Below are positions 26,381 to 34,615 of a DNA stretch of 64,000 nt, piece after piece. Location: positions 62,001 through 126,000 of the forward strand of contig JANQRA010000020.1 in NCBI GenBank assembly GCA_028284765.1, written 5' to 3'. The translations under genes were made by a program, and so were the position numbers. The stretch comes from Acidimicrobiia bacterium. GTDB lineage: Bacteria; Actinomycetota; Acidimicrobiia; Spongiisociales; ZC4RG35. Every line of letters begins with the position of its first letter. Position 1 is the stretch's first letter. The notes under the pieces were generated by a model. It did not search any database. It saw nothing but the letters and a program-made list of their open reading frames with translations, and was not told where the DNA came from.

Positions 26381-27673
26381 TCACGTATAATCCGCCCGAA
26401 TCGAAGACGCTGTACGGCTTCCGGTTGAGACCTCACCCACAACGTCACCAAGGTCTTGCAAGTACGGCGTGACCGCAGGGGAATGGCCGAGAGACTGCAT
26501 GAACCGAATGCAAGGAACCGGCCACGTATCACGGGAGACCAACCATCCCCGTTCTTTCAGGCCGTCCGCTATAGCGAACATGTCCAAGGAATCAGACGTA
26601 AAGGCAAAGACGGTCATGGCCGGCTCACCCATCACCCGGAGACCCTCGATGTCGTCAATACCCTGCTGGAGTCTCCTCACAAAATCCAACGACTCCCTAA
26701 CTATCCGTTGGTAGCCGGCCCGACCGAGATACCTGAGCACGGCCCAGGCCGCGGCGATAGCTCCGCCGGGCCTTGTTCCTGTCATGCTTGGAGTCACGTA
26801 CCAGTCCGGATTGCGTTCCGGTGCGCCAAAGCGAAACTCCTGGTGAGAGTAGATCTCCGGATCCCGCGAGACGATGACGGAGGCACCTTTGGCGCCATAT
26901 CCGAACTTGTGCAGATCGGCGGAGATCGTCGTCACTCCAGGCGTGCGGAAGTCAAAGGTCGGGAAGACCTCTCCAACATCTTCTGCGAATGGAAGAAACC
27001 AGCCGCCGACACACGCATCGACATGGAAGTTGATGTCTCGCTCTATTGCTAGTGCGGCCATCGTGGGGATTGGGTCGACCATTCCGAGCGTGAGACTTGG
27101 AGCAGAACCGACGAGCAGGACAGTGTTGTCTGTGACGGCTGCTTGGTACGCCTCCAAATCCACCTGATGCTGTGAGTCGAGCGGAACCTTCTTCACGTCG
27201 AGGCCGAAGTAGTGGCCGCCCTTCCAAAACGCCGGATGAGCTGATGCTGGGACCACCATCTCGGGCTTGTCGATCTCTGGATGTGTAGCGCGAGCTCGGT
27301 CGCGAGCCGATTTGATGCCCATCAGAATGCTCTCCGAGCCGCCGGAAGTCACGCTCCCAACTGCATCGGGGCCGTGGAAGAGATCAGCTGCGAAGTCGAT
27401 GATGTCCCGTTCGAAAGCTGCCAGACCTGGGTAGTAGCCCGCATATAGAGCATTAGTCGAGAAGAATCGGAGGTAGGCATCCTTGGCAACATCGAGCACA
27501 TCCTGTGACGGGTAGTAGTTGACGCCGGCTGCCATCCGGCTTCGCCATTGCACTTGTCCTTCAGAGGCAGCAGCAAGCAGTTCGCTGACCTCACCTTGGC
27601 TGAGACTGTCCTTAGGCAGTTTCGCCCGCTCGGGTGGATCCTCTCTGGGTGATGTTGTGGCCAATCGAGCCAT
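26381..27673 (-). CDS. PLP-dependent lyase/decarboxylase, sphingosine-1-phosphate lyase-like
   Basis: The protein has 430 residues from ATG 27673; TTG 27688 is an alternative. It has the fold I group II decarboxylase pattern: GSVTSGGSESILMG binds the PLP phosphate, HVDACVGGW stacks on and binds the cofactor, and ADLHKFGYGAKG contains the Schiff-base lysine. The local sequence ALYAGYYPGLAAFERDII resembles S1P lyases more than glutamate decarboxylases. It would carry out a retro-aldol or decarboxylation on an amino compound. It leads the seven-gene minus operon, with an operator copy directly upstream. Confidence 0.84.
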   Translation of the reverse strand: MARLATTSPREDPPERAKLPKDSLSQGEVSELLAAASEGQVQWRSRMAAGVNYYPSQDVLDVAKDAYLRFFSTNALYAGYYPGLAAFERDIIDFAADLFHGPDAVGSVTSGGSESILMGIKSARDRARATHPEIDKPEMVVPASAHPAFWKGGHYFGLDVKKVPLDSQHQVDLEAYQAAVTDNTVLLVGSAPSLTLGMVDPIPTMAALAIERDINFHVDACVGGWFLPFAEDVGEVFPTFDFRTPGVTTISADLHKFGYGAKGASVIVSRDPEIYSHQEFRFGAPERNPDWYVTPSMTGTRPGGAIAAAWAVLRYLGRAGYQRIVRESLDFVRRLQQGIDDIEGLRVMGEPAMTVFAFTSDSLDMFAIADGLKERGWLVSRDTWPVPCIRFMQSLGHSPAVTPYLQDLGDVVGEVSTGSRTASSIRADYT

Positions 27674-27686
27674 CCCGACGCTTGGC

Positions 27687-27701
27687 AAATGTCGGACGTA
27701 T
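27687..27701. promoter_or_regulatory. FadR-type operator copy 6
   Basis: CAAATGTCGGACGTAT (near-palindrome, GTCGGAC core at 27691-27697) is the promoter-proximal element of the seven-gene amidohydrolase/fusion operon. It lies 14-28 nt before ATG 27673. Confidence 0.6.
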
Positions 27702-27832
27702 CGTCGTAGCCAGACCGTCCAGTGTCAAGAATTCGGATTCGCGACTCTCACCTAGAGCGGATGGCACACTTGCAGCTAGTCGAGGGTTTTCGAAGTGAGC
27801 AGCTCCGTTTCAAATCGACGCCTACAATTGCC

Positions 27833-27844
27833 TGACAATTGTCA
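27833..27844. promoter_or_regulatory. Palindrome TGACAATTGTCA upstream of the MFS gene
   Basis: This perfect 12-bp palindrome lies 75 nt before the MFS start. It differs from the FadR-type series and would suit a dimeric MarR/TetR-like repressor; no such regulator gene is present nearby. Confidence 0.35.
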
Positions 27845-27918
27845 CAAATCTCAGACTCCCTGACGCTCTATGAAACCTCGCTGCCGAGATGTGATGTCAG
27901 CGGAAGATCGGCAGAGCC

Positions 27919-29595
27919 ATGACGATGAAAGATCCGACTGCCGACCGAGCGAATGAAGATTCCTCGATCGCCCCACTGAGGATCGCCACATTTCGGCGGC
28001 TGTGGCTGGCCCTGATCGTCTTCAACCTCGGCCACCTCGTGTTCGTCGTCGCCTCGTCGTGGCTGATACTCGAACTGACCTCCTCCCCGTTCTGGGTGAG
28101 CTTGATGGTGGCCGCGCCCACCCTTCCTTTGCTCCTCATGTCGCTCCCAGCTGGGGCAGCGGCCGACCTCTTGGACAGGCGGCACGTCCTGATCGCGTCT
28201 TCAGCCCTACTGGCGGCTGGCTCGCTCGGCATCTCGGTGCTCTGGGCCTTTGATGCGATTACCCCAGGACGTCTGGTGGGTCTAGGCCTCGTGATCGGTG
28301 TCGGGGTGGCATTCTTCAACCCGGCTTGGCAGGCGATCGTTCCGTCTCTTGTGCCAACCAGCCTCGTGCCGGGAGCGGTGTCTCTGAATTCGGCTACCGG
28401 CGGCGTCGCAACCGCTCTCGGTCCCGCAGTTGGCGGACTTCTCGTTGCCACAGTCGGACCGGGTTGGTCCTTTGTCGTGGCTACGGTCGGCTACCTCACT
28501 CTGCTCCTGACAACTGTTGTGTCGCGGACTCTGGAATGGAACTCTGAGAAGGGGCCGATGTCGGTTGCCATCGCCACCGGCATCAGATACCTCCGATTCT
28601 CTGAAGACTACGTGTGGCTCCTACTGCTCGGATCGCTATTCGGGTTCAGCGCTTCGGCACTGAGGTCAATGCTGCCAAACATCACAAGTGATGTCCTGAC
28701 AGGCGACTCCGCGATGTATGGGTTGCTTCTTGGGATGTTCGGAGTTGGAGCTTTGGTCGGCGGTCTCACGAGAGACATCGGCGGGCGGATCGTCCGGAGT
28801 CGGATGATCCCGCTGTCGATCGTTTCCTTTGGCAGCGCTTCGATGGTTGTAGGCCTTTCACGATCCGTGATCCTCACGGCAGCGGCAATCGCAGTTGCGG
28901 GACTGCTTTGGACATGGATCCTCTCGACCCTGATCAGCACCTACCAGATGCTCACCCCTGATTGGGTCCGCGGCCGGACCATGGGCGCCTTCATTCTGTC
29001 GGTCTTCGGATTCATGCCCCTCGGATCAGTCGTAGCGGGTGCGCTCGGCAGCGTGGTCGGGGCCGACGTCGCTCTTGTCGTGTTCTCAGCAGGGATCATC
29101 GCTGTGGGCGTCTCCGCTCTGAAGATGCCTCTTCCTGTGCTCGAACAGATTGAGCCACCGGTCGTTCCGGAGCCAACCCTTCGCGGGGCGGGTGATGATC
29201 CAACGGACGAGGTAGTCATGGTCACCAACACCTGGACGATTGACGAAGAAGAGTTCGACGACTTCGTCGAACTGCTCTCACGTCTCCGAAAAGTGCGACT
29301 CAGGACTGGGGCCTATCAGTGGACGGCCTATCGGAGTGCAACGAACCTCAATCGCATCAGCGAGACGTTCATGCTCCACTCCTGGGAGCAGCATCTGCAG
29401 CAACACCGGCGGCTAGACGTTCATGCCCTCGAGACCATCGCCGAGATGCGACAGTTCAACAGACCCGAGACCCTCGTCCAGGATCATCTAGTGGCTTTCG
29501 ACGTCGAACATCCCGATCGCCGTCCGGCGTGGCATGAGCTGGTGTCCATTCACGAGGAGTTTCATGCGCCCCACCTCGATGACGATCGGAGCTAA
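27919..29595 (+). CDS. MFS transporter with C-terminal ABM-like domain (MFS_3/EntS type)
   Basis: The 558-residue protein has about twelve hydrophobic helices in residues 1-410, starting with LRIATFRRLWLALIVFNLG and the loop LPAGAAADLLDRRHVL typical of MFS_3-family exporters. A soluble tail of about 125 residues (VVMVTNTWTIDEEEFDDF to the end) resembles the antibiotic-biosynthesis-monooxygenase-like domain often attached to this subfamily. It probably exports a small molecule. It is the only plus-strand gene between two minus operons and carries its own promoter palindrome. ATG 27919 is used; 27925 is also possible. Confidence 0.87.
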   Translation: MTMKDPTADRANEDSSIAPLRIATFRRLWLALIVFNLGHLVFVVASSWLILELTSSPFWVSLMVAAPTLPLLLMSLPAGAAADLLDRRHVLIASSALLAAGSLGISVLWAFDAITPGRLVGLGLVIGVGVAFFNPAWQAIVPSLVPTSLVPGAVSLNSATGGVATALGPAVGGLLVATVGPGWSFVVATVGYLTLLLTTVVSRTLEWNSEKGPMSVAIATGIRYLRFSEDYVWLLLLGSLFGFSASALRSMLPNITSDVLTGDSAMYGLLLGMFGVGALVGGLTRDIGGRIVRSRMIPLSIVSFGSASMVVGLSRSVILTAAAIAVAGLLWTWILSTLISTYQMLTPDWVRGRTMGAFILSVFGFMPLGSVVAGALGSVVGADVALVVFSAGIIAVGVSALKMPLPVLEQIEPPVVPEPTLRGAGDDPTDEVVMVTNTWTIDEEEFDDFVELLSRLRKVRLRTGAYQWTAYRSATNLNRISETFMLHSWEQHLQQHRRLDVHALETIAEMRQFNRPETLVQDHLVAFDVEHPDRRPAWHELVSIHEEFHAPHLDDDRS

Positions 29596-29605
29596 GGAAC
29601 CGAAA

Positions 29606-30670
29606 TCAGAGATCGACTGGGACACCAAGCTGAGCACCGACGAGTCTCAGCTCCCGCACGAGGTCATGTGGCAGCAGGACCCCGTCACGGTCTGATTGAA
29701 GCAACCGTTTGCGCTCAGGCTCACCGGGGACCAGGACCTCGCTGAAGCCCTCAGCCGGTTGCGTCGACTTGACTTGATCGACCACGGAAGTGACCGCCGA
29801 TTGGAAGGTCGATGTTGGGCCCATCTGGCCAGGATCGATGACGATCATCAGGAGACCGTTGTGCAATTCGCCGGGCTTGAGCTCTGGAGCCATGGCGCCC
29901 ACCAGCGCCCCGGCCAACAGCTCGACTGCGAAAGCGAGTGCGTAACCCTTGTGCTCACCAAACGGTCTGATCGCACCGCCTCTTTCGAGCGCGAGGGGGT
30001 CGCTGCTGGGTGTTCCATCCGCGTCGATTAGATACTCGGCATCCAGTTGCTGCCGCCTTGCCTTGGCGGCTGCGGCCTTGCCGCCGGCTATCACTGATGT
30101 CGCGAAGTCAAGCGAGAAGACTTCATCACCCTGGGGGATCGCGACTGCCAACGGGTTCGTGCCCCATACGGGAGCCCTTCCACCGAACGGAGCCACGTTC
30201 CCCTGTGCCCCTGTTGGAGCACCACCAACAAACAGCAATGCGATAAGGCCCTCGCGAGCACATCTTTCGGTGAAGTCGCCGAGACGCCCGATGTGATTGA
30301 TATGGAAGGCACCACAGACTGAAACTCCGCTGGAGCGGGCCTTGGTCGCACCCATGTCAGCCGCTTGCAACGCTGCCATCTGACCAAATCCCCACCGCCC
30401 GTCGAGAACTGCGACCGTATCGCTTTCTCTGACGATCTCGGGTCTCGCCGCCGGATCGAGACGCCCTGATTTGATCCTCTCGACGTACTGGGGGATACGC
30501 AGCAGGCCATGCGAGTGGTGCCCGATCCTCTCACTCCACACGAGAAGGCTCGCAACACTGTTGGCGATATCGTCAGGTGCGCCAGCCCCTATGAAGAGGC
30601 CTTCTGCCACCTCGAGCAGACGCGACCAGTGATACGAGTGAGAGGCGTGCTCGCGGGCCCCCTGATCCAT
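29606..30670 (-). CDS. Ldh2/MdhB-family NAD(P)-dependent 2-hydroxyacid dehydrogenase
   Basis: The 354-residue product belongs to the malate/L-sulfolactate/ureidoglycolate dehydrogenase family, which is unrelated to the classical LDH fold. Typical elements are HSHGLLRIPQYVERI with the catalytic His region, DGRWGFGQMAALQA, the serine-rich IN(H)IGRLGDFTERCA segment, GTNPLAVAIPQG and GGAIRPFGEHKGYAL. It oxidises a 2-hydroxyacid to the 2-oxoacid. The ATG is three bases from the DapA-family stop codon, so it is the last gene of the molybdenum-hydroxylase operon. Confidence 0.9.
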   Translation of the reverse strand: MDQGAREHASHSYHWSRLLEVAEGLFIGAGAPDDIANSVASLLVWSERIGHHSHGLLRIPQYVERIKSGRLDPAARPEIVRESDTVAVLDGRWGFGQMAALQAADMGATKARSSGVSVCGAFHINHIGRLGDFTERCAREGLIALLFVGGAPTGAQGNVAPFGGRAPVWGTNPLAVAIPQGDEVFSLDFATSVIAGGKAAAAKARRQQLDAEYLIDADGTPSSDPLALERGGAIRPFGEHKGYALAFAVELLAGALVGAMAPELKPGELHNGLLMIVIDPGQMGPTSTFQSAVTSVVDQVKSTQPAEGFSEVLVPGEPERKRLLQSDRDGVLLPHDLVRELRLVGAQLGVPVDL

Positions 30671-30672
30671 TG

Positions 30673-31578
30673 TCAGGACAAATCCGAACAGCTGGATTCG
30701 TAGTAGCGACGAGCGGTCTCCGCCGCCTCATCGCTCAGCGGCTCGAACGGAGGGAGCAGCCGACGCGGGAAGCTGGGATCGACCAACCACGAGGTCAACT
30801 TGTCATAGGCTCCGTCGATGTGGGGCCGGTCCACACCGGCGTATAGACCCTCGGCTACTTCGATCATCCGTTTCTGGATAGCAAAGGCGCGATCAATCCG
30901 TCCGTCCCGCCCTGCTTCGAACAGCTCGCGGCTGAAGTTCGGGAACACCGGACCGAGACTGCTTATCAAGGAGCACTCGCCATACAAGCAGCCGTATGGG
31001 AACGGGCCTTGAAGGAAGAAATGCTGGAGCTCGGCCGCTTTGGTCATCACGCCCCTTATGAATCCCATGTCCATCGTGCTGGTCTTGGTGGCTACCAGAT
31101 TCGGCACCTCGTCGACAGTTATCTCATATTCAGCTGGTGACATGGTGTTGACGCCTCGCGGGTAGTTGTAGTGAAGGAACCCAGCCTCCGGAAACGCGCC
31201 ACACACATCCTTGAAGAAGCCCACCTTCTCGGCGGAACTCATGGCCCCCCATGAAGGAAGAACAATTTGAAACGTCGATGCTCCCCTCGATATCCCGTAC
31301 TCGATGCGTTCTTTGGCGTGCTCGGTCGAGAGGGTGATCACTCCGATTTGGGGATAGAAGTCATCCAACATGTGGTCCATGAAGACGTCAACGATGCGGC
31401 GATACGCGACATCGCTTACAGCGTGACCTTCACCGGCGGTACCAAGGACGTACAGGTGCCGATAGCCGGCCGTGGCGAGGTTCTCGATCTGCCTTGAGAA
31501 GGCGCGCTCATCAAGCTCATAGTCTTCGGTCCAGGGTGTGTTGGCACCTTTGAGCAACGCTTGCGGATAGCGAGTCAT
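30673..31578 (-). CDS. Dihydrodipicolinate synthase/N-acetylneuraminate lyase (DapA) family protein
   Basis: The protein has 301 residues from ATG 31578; the ORF track's TTG adds two residues. It is a TIM-barrel class I aldolase with the YxYPRG segment (FLHYNYPRG) supplying the tyrosine of the catalytic site and NLVATKTSTMD containing the Schiff-base lysine. The N-terminal GANTPWTEDYELDE and YVLGTAGEGHAV are also family-like. It would make or cleave pyruvate adducts. This gene is not the lysine-biosynthesis enzyme judging by context: it sits between the MoaD-like and Ldh2 genes of a catabolic operon. Confidence 0.88.
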   Translation of the reverse strand: MTRYPQALLKGANTPWTEDYELDERAFSRQIENLATAGYRHLYVLGTAGEGHAVSDVAYRRIVDVFMDHMLDDFYPQIGVITLSTEHAKERIEYGISRGASTFQIVLPSWGAMSSAEKVGFFKDVCGAFPEAGFLHYNYPRGVNTMSPAEYEITVDEVPNLVATKTSTMDMGFIRGVMTKAAELQHFFLQGPFPYGCLYGECSLISSLGPVFPNFSRELFEAGRDGRIDRAFAIQKRMIEVAEGLYAGVDRPHIDGAYDKLTSWLVDPSFPRRLLPPFEPLSDEAAETARRYYESSCSDLS

Positions 31579-31635
31579 GTGCAACCGATCACGCCGAGGC
31601 TCGAGCCGCCGCCGACACGAGGATGGAACTCACAA

Positions 31636-31881
31636 TCATCCACCGCTGAGAGCTGGCAGAAAGTGAATCTCCGCCTCCGGAGCAACGGTGACGTAGTCGG
31701 CATTGGTCATTATCTCCCCGTCTATCGCTACTGACATGTGACCAAGACCAGCCTGGCGAACGTCGGGGAATCTCGCCTCCAACGCGGCGATGACCTGGCT
31801 GACCGTTTCTGCTTCGACATCCACAGTCTTGCGTCCGCCACATCGGCGCTTCAAATCACCCAGCAGGTGTACCCGTGGCAC
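31636..31881 (-). CDS. MoaD/ThiS-type beta-grasp sulphur-carrier-like protein
   Basis: I set the start at GTG 31881, inside the 3' end of the molybdopterin-subunit gene, giving 81 residues. The order is a beta strand PRVHLLGDLKRR, helix VSQVIAALEARFPDVR, GHMSVAIDGE, and a C-terminal HFLPALSGG. A final Gly-Gly is the hallmark of ThiS, MoaD and other ubiquitin-like sulphur carriers, whose C-terminus is adenylated and thiocarboxylated. Directly following a molybdenum hydroxylase large subunit, it most likely supports molybdopterin/tungstopterin synthesis, but no MoaE or MoeB partner is seen in this window. Confidence 0.72.
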   Translation of the reverse strand: MPRVHLLGDLKRRCGGRKTVDVEAETVSQVIAALEARFPDVRQAGLGHMSVAIDGEIMTNADYVTVAPEAEIHFLPALSGG

Positions 31882-34120
31882 CGTTGAGTTCGCTACTGAG
31901 AGCATCGACAACCCTGGGTGGCGACATAGGCAGATCGCGAAGCCGCACGTCAGTTGCGCCGTTGATTGCGTTGGCGATCGCGGCCAGAGGGGGAACGATT
32001 CCGACTTCACCCACACCCCTGACCCCATAGGGGTGACCCGGATTCGGGACCTCGACGATGACGGTATCGATCATCGGGAGATCAGACGCCACGGGCATTC
32101 TGTAGTCCAGGAACATTGGGTTCTCCATGCGGCCCGAATCGTCATAGACGTATTCCTCGTTGAGCGCCCATCCGATGCCTTGGACGACGCCGCCCTGCAT
32201 CTGTCCTTCGACGTAGCTCGGGTGTATCGCGCGCCCCGCATCTTGCGCTGTCGTGTATCGGAGGATGTCGACAAGACCAGTGTCAGGGTCAACTTCGACA
32301 TCGCAAACCTGAGTCGAGAAGGCAGGACCCACACCGCGAGCTGTCAACGAAGCCGTGGCAGCAATCGGCCCACCAGTTTTGGCAGCGGATCCGGCTATCT
32401 CAGCCAAGGAGAGAGGTGGCTTGGATCCGTCTGAGTGCTGCGCCTGGCCAGACTGCCACTCGACATCATCAGGTTCTGCACCCCATATCATTGCTGCCCT
32501 GCCGCGCAGGTCCTCAACGATCTCACCGCAGGCCTCGATCACGGCCATCCCTGTGGCGAACGTGACTCGGCTGCCACCGGTGACGTCAGTGAAACCGATC
32601 GAATCGGTGTCGACGATCGATGGCCGTATCCTCGTCTCGTCTATACCGAGGACCTCGGCCGCCATGAGGGCCATCGAGGCGCGGCTACCCCCGATGTCTG
32701 GCGAACCCGTGAGCACAGACGCTGTGCCGTCCTCGTGAATGCTGACGGTTGCGGAGGAGCCCAGACCGGCGTTGAACCAGAAGCCGCAGGCCACGCCTCT
32801 CCCCTGGTTGGGTCCGAGCGTTGCCTTGTAGTGGGGATGCTCCTTGATCGCCTCGAGCGTCTCCTTGAAGCCGATGAGCTTGAAGGTAGGGCCATACGTG
32901 GACTCACTCCCCTCCTCAACCGCGTTCTGGTAACGGAGGTCGATCGGGTCCATAGAGAGCGCCTCAGCAATCTCGTCGAGCACGGACTCCGCGGCGAAAG
33001 CCCCTATCGGCGCTCCCGGCGCTCTATACGCGGCGACCTTGGGCGTGTTGATGACGACATCTAGTCCGGTGATCGAAACATCGTGGATCTCATATGGGGC
33101 GAGCACGGTCTGACAGGCAGCCCCTACGGGAGATCCCTTGAAGGCCCCGGCGTCGAAGGCCATCCAGACCTCCGCAGCTGTGATTTTGCCATCGGACGTC
33201 GCTCCAATCTTCACTCGGACTCTCGACCCTGGACCAGGGCCCGTCGCCATGAAGACCTCGTCGCGACTCATCACCATCTTCACGGGGCGTCCCGACTTGG
33301 CTGACAGCAGCACTGCGAGGGGTTCGAGATAGATGGTTGTCTTACCGCCGAAGCCGCCCCCGATCTCAGCCGGTATGACCTTCAGTCTGGATCGTTCCCA
33401 ACCCAACACTTTCGCGGTTTGATCTCTAACCAAGAAGTGACCCTGTGAAGAGCACCAGACCACCGACCTGCCATCTTCGCCCGTGTCGGCGACCACCGCG
33501 TGCGGCTCGATGTAACCCTGATGCACTTGTTTGGTGGTGAACTCACGCTCGATGACCACATCCGCTCTCGCGAAGCCTTGCTTCGTATCACCTCGGTTGA
33601 ACACGTGACGCTTGGCGATGTTGGTCGGTTCACCACCATCGGGGTCCAGATCGCTATGGAGGATCGGAGCATCCGACGCCATTGCCTCGTCAACGTTGAG
33701 GACGTGGGGATGGATCTCGTAGACGACCTGGAGAGCCTGCGCGGCTGCATCCGCCGCCTGTTGCGAGGTCGCGGCAATGGCTGCGACAGGATGGCCGATG
33801 TACAAAACCTTGTCTCTGGCCATCACATTGTGTGAGAGGTCACGGAAGTCGACCACGGACTCGCCGCTCATGGCCTCCTCGTGGCTGATCTCAGGGAAGT
33901 CCTGAGCAGTAATCACAGCCTTGACGCCAGAAATCGCACGAGCGGCAGTCGTGTCGATCGATTTGATCGTCGCGTGGGGATGGGGGCTTCGGACGACCAC
34001 TCCAACCAGCATTCCGGGGAGGTAATAGTCGGCACCAAATCGAGCCTTACCCGTGACCTTGTCTAGGCCGTCGGGGCGAATCGATCGTTGACCAATGTGC
34101 TTGAAGGAAGTTGAAGTCAT
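31856..34120 (-). CDS. Molybdenum hydroxylase large subunit (xanthine dehydrogenase/aldehyde oxidoreductase family)
   Basis: The 754-residue subunit carries the molybdopterin domains: RPDGLDKVTGKARFGADY, GGGFGGKTTIYLEP, AYRAPGAPIGAFAAE and, near the end, GVGEVG with catalytic Glu705. The CoxL-specific AYRCSFR loop of CO dehydrogenase is absent (AYRAPG instead), so this is a substrate-hydroxylating enzyme of the aldehyde oxidase/xanthine dehydrogenase type. It acts with the FAD and [2Fe-2S] subunits encoded upstream. Candidate substrates are an aldehyde or an N-heterocycle in the catabolic route. Confidence 0.93.
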   Translation of the reverse strand: MTSTSFKHIGQRSIRPDGLDKVTGKARFGADYYLPGMLVGVVVRSPHPHATIKSIDTTAARAISGVKAVITAQDFPEISHEEAMSGESVVDFRDLSHNVMARDKVLYIGHPVAAIAATSQQAADAAAQALQVVYEIHPHVLNVDEAMASDAPILHSDLDPDGGEPTNIAKRHVFNRGDTKQGFARADVVIEREFTTKQVHQGYIEPHAVVADTGEDGRSVVWCSSQGHFLVRDQTAKVLGWERSRLKVIPAEIGGGFGGKTTIYLEPLAVLLSAKSGRPVKMVMSRDEVFMATGPGPGSRVRVKIGATSDGKITAAEVWMAFDAGAFKGSPVGAACQTVLAPYEIHDVSITGLDVVINTPKVAAYRAPGAPIGAFAAESVLDEIAEALSMDPIDLRYQNAVEEGSESTYGPTFKLIGFKETLEAIKEHPHYKATLGPNQGRGVACGFWFNAGLGSSATVSIHEDGTASVLTGSPDIGGSRASMALMAAEVLGIDETRIRPSIVDTDSIGFTDVTGGSRVTFATGMAVIEACGEIVEDLRGRAAMIWGAEPDDVEWQSGQAQHSDGSKPPLSLAEIAGSAAKTGGPIAATASLTARGVGPAFSTQVCDVEVDPDTGLVDILRYTTAQDAGRAIHPSYVEGQMQGGVVQGIGWALNEEYVYDDSGRMENPMFLDYRMPVASDLPMIDTVIVEVPNPGHPYGVRGVGEVGIVPPLAAIANAINGATDVRLRDLPMSPPRVVDALSSELNGATGTPAG

Positions 34121-34123
34121 CTT

Positions 34124-34615
34124 CTATTCTCCAACGGTCTCGGACTCTGAGGCCAAGTCCGCCGCCACGTCGAGGATCGATCGGACAATCTTGTCATATC
34201 CGGTGCAGCGGCACAGATTTCCAGCAATCGCATAGCGGACCTCCTTCTCGTTGGGGGTTGGATTGCGATCCAGCAATGCCTTCGCCGCCACGAGAAACCC
34301 TGGGGTGCAAATCCCACATTGCAGAGCCGCTCCTTCGAGGAAAGCAGCCTGTAGGGGATGGAGGTTGTCCGGGTCGGCAAGTCCTTCCACCGTGACAACT
34401 TGTGAGTTCTGGACCTCGGGTGCAAACACAAGGCAGGAGCAGGTGAGTTCGCCATTCAGCAGCACCGAGCATGCTCCGCAATCGCCCGTACCGCATCCTT
34501 CTTTGACTCCAGTCAGCTTCAGTTCATCCCTGAGCGCACTGAGAAGCGTCTGAGAGTCATCGACGAGAAACTCGACTGGGTCCCCGTTGACCGAGCATGT
34601 GACATGTGTCTTCAT
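34124..34615 (-). CDS. Molybdenum hydroxylase [2Fe-2S] subunit
   Basis: The 163-residue protein has two iron-sulphur domains. The plant-type [2Fe-2S] motif is CGTGDCGAC with a fourth Cys in TCSC. The helical domain holds CGICTPGFL and NLCRCTGYDKI. This is the electron-transfer subunit between the molybdenum site and FAD. It is separated from the large subunit by a three-base gap and its ATG overlaps the FAD-subunit stop, so the three subunits are in M-S-L order, as in coxMSL-like operons. Confidence 0.94.
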   Translation of the reverse strand: MKTHVTCSVNGDPVEFLVDDSQTLLSALRDELKLTGVKEGCGTGDCGACSVLLNGELTCSCLVFAPEVQNSQVVTVEGLADPDNLHPLQAAFLEGAALQCGICTPGFLVAAKALLDRNPTPNEKEVRYAIAGNLCRCTGYDKIVRSILDVAADLASESETVGE

